Positions 11,375-23,420 of a DNA stretch of 64,000 nt are shown here, in pieces. Source of the stretch: Celoporthe dispersa. Taxonomy: Eukaryota > Ascomycota > Sordariomycetes > Diaporthales > Cryphonectriaceae. How positions within the stretch are numbered: position 1 is the stretch's first letter; the number at the start of each line of letters is the position of its first letter. Where the stretch lies: contig WAID01000010.1 in NCBI GenBank assembly GCA_016584495.1, forward strand, positions 248,001 to 312,000, read 5' to 3'. The position numbers and the translations under genes are program-made. A model generated the notes under the pieces. The model searched no databases, was not told the origin of the DNA, and was given only the letters and a program-made list of their open reading frames with translations.

Positions 11375-12827
11375 TCAAGACGACATCTCTGAGTAGAACC
11401 TGCTGAATGGCCTCACGCCCAACCCAGATTTTTCATAGATCATGTCGATGGTCCTCATCTGGGCGATGCTGTCCTCGTACGAGATGAGAACCCCCGTACC
11501 CTCCCTGGCCCCTGATCTTGTTGACAAACTGCTCCAGCATATACCCATAGGACGAGCGCCACGGCTCGCTCGGCAGATCGCGCCCCATTTCCTTCCACGT
11601 GTAGGCCTTCTTGGTCTCCTTCTTAGTGAACTTCTTCACCACCTGCGAGCCGCCCTTGACTACCACAAACTCATCCGCAATATCGATGCGGTGGTAGTGG
11701 TGGGGGAATATGAAGTTCACAAAGCTCACGGTGCGGGTCTTTCTCACCTCGCAGCCCTCACCCACCCGCTCGCCGTGGTCAGTGACCACCACAGGCTTGT
11801 GCGTGACCGTGATGCTCGGCCAGCCCTTGATAAACACATTGGAGCCTCTCAGCCCCCCGTCGATCTCCCCCCGTGCCGCCGTTGGGGAATCGCAGCTTGG
11901 CCTGGTACATCCCGTCACACCTCTCGTGCGGCGCCTGCATCCGCTGCAGGTTTGCCTCGACACACTCCACCGGCTCGGCCCCAAAGGTCTCACGCAGGCC
12001 CGCGACGTTGTACGTGCCGAGGTCCATGAGCGCTCCGCCGGCCAGGTCGTACTGGAACCGGATGTCGTCGTCGCTCCTGATGATGAACGAAGGGAGGATG
12101 GCCCTGGAGACGGCGTGCTCGATGTTGGGCGGGTCGAGCACGGACTTGAACAGGGCAAAGGCCGGGGTGAAGCGGCTGTGGAAGGCCTCGAGGAGCACAG
12201 GGGCGCTGTGTTGGGAGAGCACCGGGGCGTGGAAGAGGGCCTCGGCTTCCTGGGCGTTGGAGGTCGAGGGCTTCTCCAGGAGGACGTGTTTTCCCTTGGC
12301 GAGGGCCTTGTGTGCCCACTCGTAGTGGAGGCCATTGGGGAGGGGGATGTAGACCGCGTCAATGGATAGGTCATCCAAGAGGGCTAAGGCATAACATAAT
12401 TTGACTCGAGTGGTCAGCGGCGTGCTCTGTCTCTCTCCGGAGTGGTGGTGGTGGTGATGATGGTGAACCATGAGAGGGCGCAGTTACCGTCATAGCTGTC
12501 CTTGACGTTCTCGATGCCGTGCTTCTTGGCATAGGCTGTTGCTTTGCTCTTGTCACGCGCTGCGATGGCGGATACGATGACATCTGGATTGCTCTTGGCT
12601 GGGTTGATGAGCGCCATAGGTCTGCGCATGTGACCGTGAAAGGGGGACCTTGTGAGCCTCTGCCTGGCACATGTGTGTCGTTCTGAGAATGGGGATCTCC
12701 AGAGCCTCACTCACGCAATGTTTGCCGCGCCCAAGATGCCGATCTTCAAGGCCCCATCGTTCTTCGCGACAACGGGCGGGCTCACCAGGAGCTGGTTGCG
12801 GCGTAGAGAGCTCGCGGTGGCACCCAT
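11375..12827 (-). CDS. Gfo/Idh/MocA-family NADP-dependent dehydrogenase (D-xylose 1-dehydrogenase / dihydrodiol dehydrogenase type)
   Basis: Cytosolic sugar or dihydrodiol oxidoreductase. Exons are 12827-12715, 12621-12488 and 12383-11375, giving about 417 residues. The N-terminal Rossmann motif LKIGILGAANIAPMALI is followed by the family motif LLEKPSTSNAQEAEAL with the expected EKP. The C-terminal alpha/beta domain (DIRFQYDLAGGALMDLGTYNV) matches the family. The start at 12827 is the first ATG before the Rossmann motif. Two runs each carry one extra base: C6 at 11867-11872 and C4 at 11509-11512. Without those, LRFPNGGTGEIDGGLRGSNV and the tail ISYEDSIAQMRTIDMIYEKS are continuous. It is tail-to-tail with the membrane protein gene, with only 84 bases between stops. 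The substrate is not determined. Confidence 0.8.
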
Positions 12828-13822
12828 TATTATATGCAGCCAGCCCTTGCTGTGAGTGCGTCCTCCAGAGAGTGTCTTGGTGTGTGTATCCCTAACTGTA
12901 CCACGGAGTCAATAATAAGATCCGATACGGGAGAAGGAGGCAGAGATGTAGAGAGAGAAAACAGATATACTGGATGGTGGTATTCATCTGCTGTTATGAT
13001 TCCTCATTGCCTTTGATGTGAAGGATGCATTAGACGAGGTGAGGGAGGTGGGGTTTTATGCTGACACATTAAGCATCTGAATGTGAGACGTCCTTTGTGA
13101 GACAAGCAACAGCCAATAGGATTTCGGGCAAATTGGGCTGCTCCAGCGGATGCCAACACCATAAATTAATTTGGAGACAAGGAATTGGGATAAATTGAAA
13201 ATGTTCTCCGCCTTTCTCTCTATGCCTGATGGGAACTCAGTGTGCACCCAAGAAGTACACAGTCACGGAGGAGGGCTTTTCAGAATACATGACTAGATAC
13301 TGCTAAGTAATTAGTAGATGGGTCTCTAGAGTCGGATTTATAGATTCCGGGGAGCCTGGCTCTGTAGTGCCTGTGGGGTGGATGCAAACCAACCGTAACT
13401 ACCTCTAAACACCGCATTTATAAGCCAGTATGCATATCCAAGAGCCGGGCGGTCACCTAAACAGAAAGGTGAAAGTGTCGACAATGTCGAGAGATAATTT
13501 TAGGGTCTAGCAACTCAACAACAATTACGATCGTGTCTACATTCGGACAAAGCTACTGTTGCGTGTTGTGGAGGGAGAAGAGGTTAGAACTTGGACGTCC
13601 ACTTTCAAGGCCTCGTCCACCCTGAAGCAGTGGTCTGGATTGACACAAGAAATTTTGCTCTATTTGTCGTACTTGATTGATTGCCGGCAGTTTATGAGAG
13701 CTTGTCTCATTCTTGTTGTCAGCTCCCACCTCCCCGTTTTTCTTCTCTTCTCCTTCTTCCTTTCATCCCTTTTGTTCCCACACTACTTTTATCTGCATTC
13801 TCGGCACCCTGAGTTCCGTCGC
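12828..13822. other. Intergenic region
   Basis: Promoter of the dehydrogenase (-) on the left and 3' flank of the metallophosphoesterase (-) on the right. It is fairly AT-rich. No gene is supported. Confidence 0.45.
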
Positions 13823-14623
13823 TTATATCTCGACCGTCTTGCCTCCATCAAAACCTCCTGCCTGACGGAAGTAGTACCCTCGCTGGTTCGCAAGTAGCCG
13901 CAAGGGGCCTCCCTCCCGCTCGACCAGGAAGTCGAAATTGTAATGTGTGTGTCCAGACGCCCAGACCTTGACCTTGCTATCTGTAAAGCACGGCGCATGG
14001 GACAAGTCGGTCGAGAACCCTGCCTGGATCCTGTCCCCTACATATCGCGGGTCGACAGCCCGGGGATCTCGAGAGGGGCTCCAGTGCGACAAGATTATGA
14101 TCCTCTGCACCTCTCCCTCCAGCCTGGCGACCTCTGTGTTGAGCCACGACAGATCGCGCCGGTGGGCTTCGTTGTGTGCATTGATATCCCACGCAGCGAT
14201 CTGGTAGAAGTCGTTCATCCCCATGCTGACGTCCATCTGATTCTCGGGCGGGACCAGGGAAAACAAGCTGCAACCCAAGACTGCGACGCCCATGTTTGGT
14301 ATCTGGTAGGTTTTCCGGTCGAGCAGAACAAACTCGCCGTGTAGGAATGGGTCCTGACGGACTGCCTCCTCGAATTCTCGGAGGATAGCGAGCGTAGCGG
14401 GCCAGCTGGAATGATAGGCCTCGTGATTGCCAGGGACGAAGAAGACGGCATAGAATCTTCTGAGCTGCTTCATTAAGAAGGCTAGACATTCGGCCTTGTG
14501 CTTCTCAACATTGCCTATATCCCCCAAAAGGGCCAAGTACGGTGCTCTGGGCTCGATATTCCAGAGATCGTATGCTGGCGCAGATTCCAGATGGAGATCA
14601 GAAAGGATCTGAATAGAAACCAT
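13823..14623 (-). CDS. Calcineurin-like metallophosphoesterase
   Basis: A compact single-exon metallophosphoesterase of 266 residues. The five blocks of the fold are in order: D9 and H11 in ILSDLHLE, GD at 34-35 in LLGDIGN, GNHE at 65-68 in VPGNHEAYH, a histidine in IILSHWSP, and GHTH in VWASGHTHYNF. All metal-binding residues appear present, so it should be catalytic. The substrate cannot be told. The ATG at 14623 is chosen because the core begins directly after it. The frame continues upstream but without another ATG. Confidence 0.85.
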   Translation of the reverse strand: MVSIQILSDLHLESAPAYDLWNIEPRAPYLALLGDIGNVEKHKAECLAFLMKQLRRFYAVFFVPGNHEAYHSSWPATLAILREFEEAVRQDPFLHGEFVLLDRKTYQIPNMGVAVLGCSLFSLVPPENQMDVSMGMNDFYQIAAWDINAHNEAHRRDLSWLNTEVARLEGEVQRIIILSHWSPSRDPRAVDPRYVGDRIQAGFSTDLSHAPCFTDSKVKVWASGHTHYNFDFLVEREGGPLRLLANQRGYYFRQAGGFDGGKTVEI

Positions 14624-16687
14624 GTTCCTGGATATGTCGCTGAGCAATCGAAGTAATGGAAAGTGCAGGCTGCTGCGCTATAGAAGAAGAAGAAAACAAG
14701 AAAAAAGAAAAAAAGGCAACCCAGCCAGCTAGCCAGGGTCAGGCTGGCTGAAGCTATCTGTAAATCTAGGAAAGGCAGGACAGGTGCCTGTCAGGCACCT
14801 ATGAGCCGGTGAGTCACTGGACCCCGCACAGAATAGTCATCTCAGCGAGGAAGAGTTGATGTCAAAAAGATAGGCAACAGCCCTGACCTCCCCTTACCGT
14901 AAGAGCTTTCCCTAGCTTGAATGATTATACCACTAGAGATGCAAGGAGCCTGCACACCTGGTAGTTGGGAAGTTGGTCAGAACTTTCTGTGTCTTTCTTC
15001 TTTTGCCCGATCTTTCATAAGGTGCAACGAACAAGGCATTAGTCACTGCTGAATAGCCGGAACCTGGGACGAGATCACCAGCCTTTCCATGGCTTTGCTG
15101 CTGAGTGATTGCAAAAGAGAAACTCTTGACCGCTTGAGACTACTTTAGCTCCTGGACCGGACCTCCATGCATGCCACACGACGCCCGTGGGGGCCAGAAC
15201 GTAGGTACAGCTTGCGAGTGTTATGCTGCGGACACAAGAGGCAGGCATCTCTGAGGAAGATGGGAATTCTAGGTTCGTTGCAATGGATATTGGGCTGGTG
15301 GCGGTACTGCACTGCACATTGGTCCGCACACCCGCAGCAGACGACAATGGAATCGGTACATGACCACAGTAATCCAAACTCGTAGGGCGTACGAGGAAGG
15401 ACTTGTTGGATTATCGGACACACTTGCATTCCGGAATTTGAAAGAAATAGTACGACTCTGGGCCGCCGAAATGGCTGTTTCTGCACCGAAAGTCGGGAAA
15501 AGGCCTGTACGGACTGTACATAGCATGCACGGCACGAGCTGACCACACCTTGCAGCCCGCAGCTGAACAGCTAATGCACCTCCTCCTGCCACCACATATG
15601 GCCCCGCAGGCTGACCCAGCTAGCCACGCGCCCGAGCACCACCAGGCCGCAGAGGATAGAGAGAGAGATTGCACGGCGATGCTGTACCAGTTCTGGTCAG
15701 GCCTAGCGGGCAGCCTACGCGCCTGTTTTCTTCTCCCGGAGGCTGGCCCGCCGCCCAATCAATAATTTCGAAGCCCCTGGACGCCACAGCGGCCCGTGGC
15801 CAGCCCTTTGTTGGAATTCCCGTGGAGAAATGATTGACACAAGTACCATTTAGAGGTCTCAGTGGGCCGGAGAAGGGAAAGAAAGCTCACTCCTCCAAGT
15901 GCGGCAGCTCGCTCGAGGGTGCGCAGGTGGACGCCCTGAAAAGCTGCCGATGGGAGCAGGTCATGATAATGTGATGTATATAAAATGAATTAAAAAAAAA
16001 AAGGTTCGGCGGACACACTAAGTGATATATAGTCAGGTTCCCTGGGAAGAAGAAGGCGGCATCAATACGAGAGACAAGCTTTCCCGTGGCGGTGACAAGC
16101 TTTCTCCGATGCCACTGTGACAGTGCATGGTAGAAATACCATCGTACTATGTACCATAGAGCATTAGACTGCCGTCTTATCCGATTTCCGAGCGCTAGGG
16201 ATGAGTTTGGTTTCGCTGCCTTCTATTTATCCTTGGGGGAGAACGGCAGCCGAGGGGGTCCAATGAGAGACCAGCTGAGGTGATTTATCCCTGACCAGCG
16301 CCCGCCAAGGTGGCTGGATGGTCACAGCGCATCCCATCCCTCGCCTGCGGTATACGAGGTGCCGCCTGACCCAAAACGAACCAGAATGTTGCATCCACTG
16401 CAGCGTTAGGTGCGCTACGGGCCAGGGATGAGAGACAGCGTGCATCGCAATGCCGTCTGGGGCGCCACGAGTCTGACAGCCCTCTGGATGTGGTGTCATG
16501 AGACAGGTCCAGACAGATGAGGGATCGATATATATGAAAACCAGGAGATCCGCGTCCCCAGGTTATTTTTTTTTTCCCCTGGAGAAAGGCTGAGCTTCCT
16601 CCCTCCCCCCCCCTGTGGCACTACCGCTCTCTACCAAGGCTCCTCACCGAAGCTTTCTCTACCTCGAGACTTGTTTCTCACGCCAAG
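14624..16687. other. Long intergenic region without a supported gene
   Basis: About 2 kb with only short, low-complexity open frames on both strands and no recognisable domain. An A run lies near 15992-16002. The right end is a pyrimidine-rich leader with C and T runs just before the secreted protein gene. Confidence 0.5.
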
Positions 16688-17424
16688 ATGCAGATGTCAA
16701 GGTCTTCTTTCCTTACCGCCGCTGTCATGCTGGGCTTCAGCAGCATGACAGACGCTGTCTGCTCTGGTAATGTCTACGCTATAGGCACGCCACAGGTCCT
16801 CTCCACTGGCAACACGCAGTGTAAGCACTCTATTTTCTTTCTTTTTTCTCCCCCTTGCCCCGGGGTAAAGAAGAAGAAGAAAAACAAAAAGGATAGACAC
16901 AAAACAAACAATACGGTTGAAGCCGGCTGGTCAACTTCTTTAGGAATACGACGCTCTGCTTCTCACCCCTGCAGGCTGGGGGTATAATTAAGTACTTGGC
17001 TTGTCCAACCTGCTCACCAAAACTACCTCCACCTCCAGGGAACATCTACGATACCAGCTGCAACGTCTACCAGAGCTACCAACAGTCCTCCGCCGTCAGC
17101 GTCTGCGACTCGGCCGCCTTCTACTGCACCTTTGGCACAACGCTCATAGATCAGTACGACGACCCGAAGTCAGGCTGGGCATACAACTGCTCGTCGGATG
17201 CCGTTTCCGAGACGTGCGGGACCGACACGATCATCGACTGTGTAGAGTGGACGGAACCCACCCCAACAATCCTCTCCTATCAACAAAGAGGGGGAAGGGC
17301 AAAAAAAAAAAAAAAAGAGGAAGAAACACCTGCGGGCGAATATTATGGCTGACTCGTCTGTTTCACGACATAGTGCTTCCCATTCTGGGGCCAGGCTCCC
17401 AACGACAACCCCGAGGAGAGCTGA
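16688..17424 (+). CDS. Small cysteine-rich secreted protein (candidate effector)
   Basis: A signal peptide (MQMSRSSFLTAAVMLGFSSM) is followed by a short mature protein with seven cysteines, beginning VCSGNVYAIG. Exon 1 is 16688-16820. A 218-base GT-AG intron (16821-17038) joins it to NIYDTSCNVYQSYQQSSAVS and CDSAAFYCTFGTTLIDQYDD. The 3' end is uncertain. A third exon at 17395-17424, after a GT-AG intron at 17242-17394, gives a tidy tail (IIDCAPNDNPEES) and 121 residues. Reading through instead adds a Lys-rich tail encoded by an A15 run and stops at 17352. No named domain is recognised. Size, cysteines and secretion signal fit the loose class of fungal candidate effectors, which is inference only. 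Confidence 0.5.
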
Positions 17425-18601
17425 TGGGGCCGGCGGAGGATGAGCCCCGCTGTTGACACGGTGGTTGCCGAGATGGGGAGCAGTAGGCTAGGAGTATAAA
17501 GAGAGATAAAAAAAAATTCATATTGATAGTAATGACGGGAAAAGGCGTCATGGGCGTGATGTGTGCCCACGCCATGTCATACTCAAGACCACTTAATTAC
17601 AGCTTAATGTGAATGAGCGCCAGTTACACCGAGCTCGATAGGTCACCCAGGCCCATCAGCAGGTGAGGTCGAATTTAGCAGGCGATATGAACAACGCAGA
17701 AATGAATAGGTGCTGGCGAAGTGGCTGACTATTTACGCGAATCCACCTCCCAAGACGTGAGAGGCCTTCTTTCGTACGCTCATGATGCTGGAGACTGAAG
17801 GTGATGTGGTAGGCCCAATGGAAGTTGGTGTCGTGCTGCACTCGTGTTGGTGTGCTAGCGGTCCTGCTCTTGGTAGGTGCTTGAAGGGCTCGAGGGGTCG
17901 GCGTGAGCTTCTGGTGCAAGCAGCCCTGACCAAGTCACGCAGGTGGTCGACACGGGGAAGGGGAGGATGGGAGCTGGACTGGATGTGAGCAGATCACACT
18001 ACCGTCGATGGCCAGAGACCAGCCAAGTCAACAAGGTGAATAGATAAAAATATAAACTCGAGATCAAACGCCGGCCCTCCTTTCCACCCTTAGGCATCCT
18101 CGTCCAACGCCACCTGCGCCGATCAGTGGTCTTGAGACCACGCCCTGTGTACTTGAAGTACGGAAGCTGTGTGATGATAAGGGTATCGATCTTTCCTTGC
18201 CTGGTATTGCGGCCCTTCGCCTCGCCGCCTCCGGGTAAGAAAACCTCAAATGGATAAAAATGAGTTAAAAGAAGGAAGTAAAGAAAAGAAGAAAGAAAAA
18301 AAAAAAGGACGGACAAAGAAACGCCTCCTCCGGAACAGATATCTTCTGCCATGTATGCTTAGGCTGTTCTGTAGACGTCTATTTCCTCCGTGGAAAAGGC
18401 TAATGGCATCACAGTGCCTACAGCCATGAGTGTAGGGCGGCCGCTACGAGACCGACAAAGAAGCTGCTCTTCGTGAGGCTGTGCTTTTGACGGCCGGCGT
18501 CGGATTGGGGATTCGTGCCAAGCTGAAATTGTTGGTCGGGAACATGAGGATACCGGTGTGCTGTCTCGACTCCGAGCCGAGCAAGGCGAGGCCACAGCCC
18601 T
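17425..18601. other. Intergenic region, 3' side of RPD3
   Basis: Convergent 3' flanks of the secreted protein (+) and RPD3 (-). It contains several A-rich tracts, for instance 18280-18306. No gene is supported. Confidence 0.45.
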
Positions 18602-20891
18602 CTACTTCTCCGTAGCAGTCTCGTCAGATGGCGCAGCATCGGTCTTCTCGGCTTCATCGGCCTTGGAGACGTCTTCTGCATCTGCCTTCGTAGCACTGTC
18701 GTCCGCCTCAGTAGCCTTGGAGGGGGATGGTTTTTTCGTCTCCATCTCGGCCGCCGCAGCCTCTTTTGTCTCAGAGATTGTGGGATTCTTGTCGGCTCCC
18801 TTGTCGTCACTGTGTTTAGCAGGGCCAGAGTCCTTGGCAGCTTCCTTGGCTGGCGCGGCGACATCTTGCTCCTTGCCATTCGTAGGGACGGTCTCTGCAT
18901 CGGCAGATGTGGCCTGGACATCGGTATCTTCTTGCTTAATCGAAGGCACCGGCGTTGGCTCATCCTCTGCCATGTCAACATCGCCGTCCTTGTCGGTAAC
19001 AGCAGCAGCATCCTTTGGTTGAGGTGCAGCGGAGCTCTCAGCCTCGTTCTCAACCTCGGGCTCTGGCTGCTCAGGGGCGTCAGCACCGACGTCCTCCATG
19101 GTCTCGTCCGCATCCTCGTTCTCGACCGCGGCGTGCGCATCAGCGCCGGGTGTTGGTGGCTTGTTCCCATTACGGTCGACAACATCTTCGTAGTCCTCTT
19201 GGGCGTAGGGATTCTTGTAGTCCGTGATAGGTCGCTTCTTCCCATTTGTTTGGTATATGCCAACGGCCTTATCCATGTCCTCATCGTCGCTCTCTTCGAA
19301 CTCGTCGTCTCGGGCCACGTTTTTGTCGGCATTGCGCCGGGTGATGCGGACGTCTTTGTTGTTGTCTGCATCCTCATCGTCGAGCTCGGCTTCGTCCTCG
19401 TCCGTCATGACGTTCATCCCTTGTCTCGGAACGTCCTGCATCTGAACAGATGGAGCTGGGATGGTCTTCTTGAGGTTCTCGATGACGGCATTCTTGATCT
19501 TCTCGAGATACTCGGGGCTGTTCGCGTTCTCCATGTTCGACGGACGCACGTTGAGCTCGTAGTCAGGGCCGTAGTACTGCAGTATAGTTAGCGCTGTCTG
19601 GTTCTTGGCCGCGAGAGGGGACTACTTGCATCGTAGTACTCGTTGTAAGGAAGCACAGGGTCCATCTCAACGCCAACCAAGCGACCCGTCTCGTACGCCC
19701 AAGTCCGCGCGACATTGCGCATGGTATAGCCACCGCCACCGAGGACAAGGGTGGGAAGGTTGAACTTGCGCACGAAGTTGACACAGTTAGCATGGCCACG
19801 CATGCTCAGGTTGAAGCAGCCGAGGCGATCGCCAGACAGGCTATCACCACCGCATTGGAGGACGACAGCCTCGGGCTGGTAGTAAGTCATGACGGCCTCG
19901 ATGACTGGCTCGAAGATGGTCTCGTAGGTCTGGTCGGTGATTCCGTCGCGGAGAGGGAAGTTGACAGCATAGTTCTTCCCGACGCCGATACCGATATCTC
20001 TGAGCTCGCCGGTTCCGGGGAAGTACTCGCCGTACTTATGGAAGGAGACGGTCATGACGCGGTCGGTGGTGTAGAAAGCTTCCTCGACACCATCGCCGTG
20101 GTGGACATCGATGTCGATGTACAGGACCCGCTTCTTGTAGCGGAGGAGCTCGAGTATGGCAAGGACGATGTCTGCAAGGGTCCTCCGTCAGCAGATGGAG
20201 ACGCAAAAAAAAAAAAAAAAAGGACTGTATGGTCCGGCCAGACATACCGTTGACGTAGCAGAAGCCGCTGGCCTCACTCTTCTTGGCATGGTGCAGTCCA
20301 CCGGCCCAGTTGATCGCGATGTCGCACTTCTGTCGGTTCAGACGAGCGGCACCCTCCATGGACCCTCCAGCACTGATGCCGCAGAACTCAAAGAGACCGT
20401 CGAAGACAGGGCAGTCGTCTCCGACATTGTACTTGGTCTGCTCGCGCATGTAGCTGTCCATATTGTCCGGGGTGACTCGCCGGAGGAACTCGATGTACTC
20501 GTCTGTGTGGAATTGGGTCATCTCGTTGACGACAGCAGGCTTCGCACGCTGCGTATCCAAAACCCGCGTCAGGAAGCAATTCATAGCAACAGCAGCCTTT
20601 GGCCTCCGGCAAGAGGGACACACCCGCCAGCCACCGGGTAGCTTGCAGAGGGGGGGAGGAGGGGGTACTCACGTAGACTTCAAGGTATTTGTACACATTG
20701 TAGTTCATAACCAGGCTGTGTGCGAGCCGAATTCGGTGAGGCTTCATGGGATGGCCGGTGACATAGGCATAGTTGCCAATGTCGGAGTCGTAGAAGTATG
20801 CGACCTGTTTCTTGGTTGTATTCAGTTTGGTGTAGAGGGGCCGGGAGCGGTCAACTCCCGCAGGATCTTTGTCTCTTGACGAGCTGTCCAT
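18602..20891 (-). CDS. RPD3: Class I histone deacetylase RPD3 (RpdA-type, with long acidic tail)
   Basis: Nuclear zinc-dependent lysine deacetylase, catalytic subunit of Sin3/Rpd3-type corepressor complexes. Exons are 20891-20673, 20548-20248, 20171-19630 and 19576-18602, giving 678 residues. The catalytic core runs from VAYFYDSDIGNYAYVTGHPM to the end of exon 3. It includes the active-site segments NWAGGLHHAKKSEASGFCYV, YIDIDVHHGDGVEEAFYTTD and LVLGGGGYTMRNVARTWAYE. The third intron is GC-AG (19577-19629); only this splice gives the conserved NEYYDYYGPDYELNVRPSNM. After the core comes a tail of about 220 residues rich in Asp, Glu, Ala and Lys. Such an acidic extension is characteristic of RpdA in filamentous ascomycetes, where it is known to matter for function. 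No frame break was found. It is divergent from RPN11. Confidence 0.95.
19577..19629 (-). other. GC-AG intron in RPD3
   Basis: The donor reads GCAAGT, the consensus for GC donors. The acceptor is CTGCAG, with CTAAC upstream. Splicing in phase 0 joins NEYYD to YYGPDYEL, the invariant class I HDAC sequence. Using the overlapping GT three bases on gives the wrong phase. Confidence 0.85.
20205..20221 (-). repeat. A17 homopolymer inside RPD3 intron 2
   Basis: Seventeen A residues on the + strand (a T tract on the transcribed sense) within the intron 20172-20247. It may serve as the polypyrimidine tract. Confidence 0.8.
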
Positions 20892-21596
20892 CTTCGGCAG
20901 TGCTCCTTAGGGGCTCCAAGCCAGGTGGGCGACGAGCAACGGCGGAGGATGCTGGCAGTGTATAGGATGATTGGCTTTCGATGAGGACCTGGATTAGAGG
21001 TGTTGTAGAATGCCTGGAAAGTAAAATTGGATTTATAGAAGAAGGACTTAGGAAGATGGGTAGGGAAATAGTTGGTAGTACCACCAAGGAAAAGGCTGCC
21101 ACCGAGGTGGACTGGGCTAGAAGGTGGTGGTGAAGTGAGGAAATGCGATGATCATGAATTAGAGAGGCGGCGCATCCAGGCCTGGCCAGGAAGTTTGGGG
21201 CTGGCCTGGCTGGAGCTCTATGCCTGCCGGCTGCTACCTGCAGCTTATCTGACCTATCCCTGTCCTCATGTGGGCTGGCAGTCTAGTATTTTGATTGGTC
21301 GGATAAGGCTTCCCCAGCCCCAGCTGAGGTAAGCACTCGGGAAGCTTGATGGTCACTGTGGGCCCAGTCAGTCCTCCAGGCTGCTCAGAGCTGTCGTCAA
21401 CCTTGAGCCTTCAGCGTCACGAAACACAACACCCAACATCATCAAGCCGACCAACCCTGCTCCCCTCCCTTCACCAAACCCTCCATCACACTACATAGAT
21501 CCAAGGAGATCTAGAATCTATCAGGGCTCTCTCATTTTTCGAGGCTTCCTGGGCTTTCGTTTTCTCAGTTTCCGACCGCCGAATCGCCTTCGCAAG
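20892..21596. promoter_or_regulatory. Divergent promoter region shared by RPD3 and RPN11
   Basis: 705 bases separate the two start codons of these housekeeping genes, with no open frame of note between them. The right side becomes C-rich and pyrimidine-rich near 21470-21590, as in leaders of strongly expressed fungal genes. No specific factor site is claimed. Confidence 0.5.
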
Positions 21597-22747
21597 ATGG
21601 ATCTCCGGGGTCTGCTCGGCGGCACGCGAGGCCAGCTAGGTGGCGGTCAGCCTGGATCTGTTCGTACCCTGGGATCGACTTGATGGTGTTTCCGATGGGA
21701 ATGGTCTTGACTGACCCGCATGTGTCTTCGCAGGACAACTCAAACCTCATCGACAACTCCGAGACCGTCTACATATCCTCCCTCGCCCTCCTCAAGATGC
21801 TGCGACACGGCCGAGCAGGTGTGCCCATGGAGGTCATGGGCCTGATGCTGGGAGAATTCGTTGATGACTTCACTGTCAGGGTCGTGGATGTGTTTGCCAT
21901 GCCACAGAGCGGTACTGGCGTCAGTGTCGAGGCTGTGGACCCCGTCTTCCAGATGAAGATGATGGAGATGCTACGGCAGACGGGCAGGTAAGGATCACAA
22001 CTCTTGCCCCCTAGCTGCTGTGGAGCAAGGCCGCCATGCTGACCATCACGCCCTGGAAGGCCCGAGTCTGTCGTGGGTTGGTACCACTCGCATCCTGGTT
22101 TTGGTTGTTGGCTCTCTAGTGTCGATATCAACACCCAGCAGTCCTTCGAGCAACTCACCCCGCGAGCCGTCGCCGTCGTCGTCGATCCCATCCAGTCCGT
22201 CAAGGGCAAGGTCGTCATCGATGCCTTCCGCCTGATCAACCCACAATCCCTCATGCTGGGCCAGGAACCTCGCCAGAGCACGTCCAACCTAGGCCACCTG
22301 AACAAGCCCTCTATCCAAGCGCTGATCCACGGCCTGAACCGACACTACTACTCGATCGGTATCAACTACCGCAAGACCGCCCTCGAGGAGAACATGCTCA
22401 TGAACCTGCACAAGCAGCCGTGGACCGAGGCGCTGCAGATGGACGACTTCCACGCAGAAGGTGACCGCAACAAGGAGAGGCTGGAGAGGCTGGTGAGCCT
22501 GGCCGAGGGCTACGAGAAGAGGGTCAAGGAGGAGACGGAGCTCACCAAGGACCAGCTGAAGACGCGCTACGTGGGCAAGCTCGACCCCAAGAAGCACCTG
22601 GAGGACGTGGGCCAGCAGCTCATCGAGGACAACATCGTGGCCGTGTCCAAGCAGATGATCGACAAGGAGGCGACTATGCCCAAGAAGGACGCGGCGAACG
22701 GCGCAAAAGATGCAACGAATGGGGGAGGTATGGATATTGACGGCTAG
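21597..22747 (+). CDS. RPN11: 26S proteasome lid deubiquitinase Rpn11
   Basis: Zinc metalloprotease of the proteasome lid that removes ubiquitin chains from substrates as they are unfolded. The JAMM/MPN+ motif is intact: E54 in VPMEVMGLMLGEF and H115-x-H117 with S125 and D128 in YHSHPGFGCWLSSVD. Exons are 21597-21659, 21734-21987 and 22060-22747, giving 334 residues, near the usual 310-335. The exon 1 boundary is the least certain: the donor there would be the weak GTTCGT. It is chosen because it joins a Gly/Gln-rich N terminus in frame to DNSNLIDNSETVYISSLALL. The C-terminal helices (EENMLMNLHKQPWTEALQ, LDPKKHLEDVGQQLIEDNIV) match the family. A short Asn/Gly/Lys-rich tail ends in GGGMDIDG. 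Confidence 0.95.
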
Positions 22748-23420
22748 TCGCAGCCGCTGCTTCGGAATCCAAAGAATGACCACGACTCTTATGGGAGAGG
22801 GCATAATGGTATTGTACGACTACCCGCGGCGTTTGACTTGGTTTGGGCATGGGAGGTCACCCGGTAGATAGGTAGACAAAGGAAGATCTGTCTTGCCCCC
22901 AGCTTGCGCCTTGCAAGTCCCGCCTCCGCCCAGTGTGGTACGTGTCTCATCTCTGCCGCATGTGTTGTTGAAATTGACTATTCCTGCCCTGGCCTCGAGG
23001 CCGTTGTGCTACGGTGACAAAGACTGGCCGGCTGCTTCGAGGTGGCCTAGCCCTAAGAGGCAAATGACTCTTTCAGGGCAGAGGAACATTGCTCTCGTGT
23101 GGTACTAGGTCCCATGCTTTGTCCTCTAGACAATTGTTTCTATAAAGGGACATGTCGACCTCTTGGACAGCAACATTGTATGCACACGAGGCCAATACTA
23201 CCTACCGCTCCCCAGCGTGTCTGCTGCGGGTATAAATACGCGGTCCTCAACCGTCTCCATGGCACCAGGTCATCTTCTCCTCATCACGCATAGCACAACC
23301 TCATCATCGCATCCGAGAATCCACAGCGGGCCTGGTAAGAAACTCCCCAGGTGGGTACTTGTTCAGCGCTCACTTCAACAGCTTTCCGTCTGTGAGCGAT
23401 TGCCCTCTTCCTCGAGCGAG
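22748..23420. other. Intergenic region with possible 5' leader intron
   Basis: 3' flank of RPN11 and leader of the next gene. A GTAAGA...CAACAG segment at about 23336-23384 could be a 5' UTR intron. An upstream in-frame ATG at 23260 would be separated from the body by this intron. Confidence 0.4.

Noticed and set aside
18812..19591. 259-codon open frame on the + strand
   Set aside because: It is the complement of the RPD3 acidic tail, whose repetitive Asp/Glu codons keep the other strand open.
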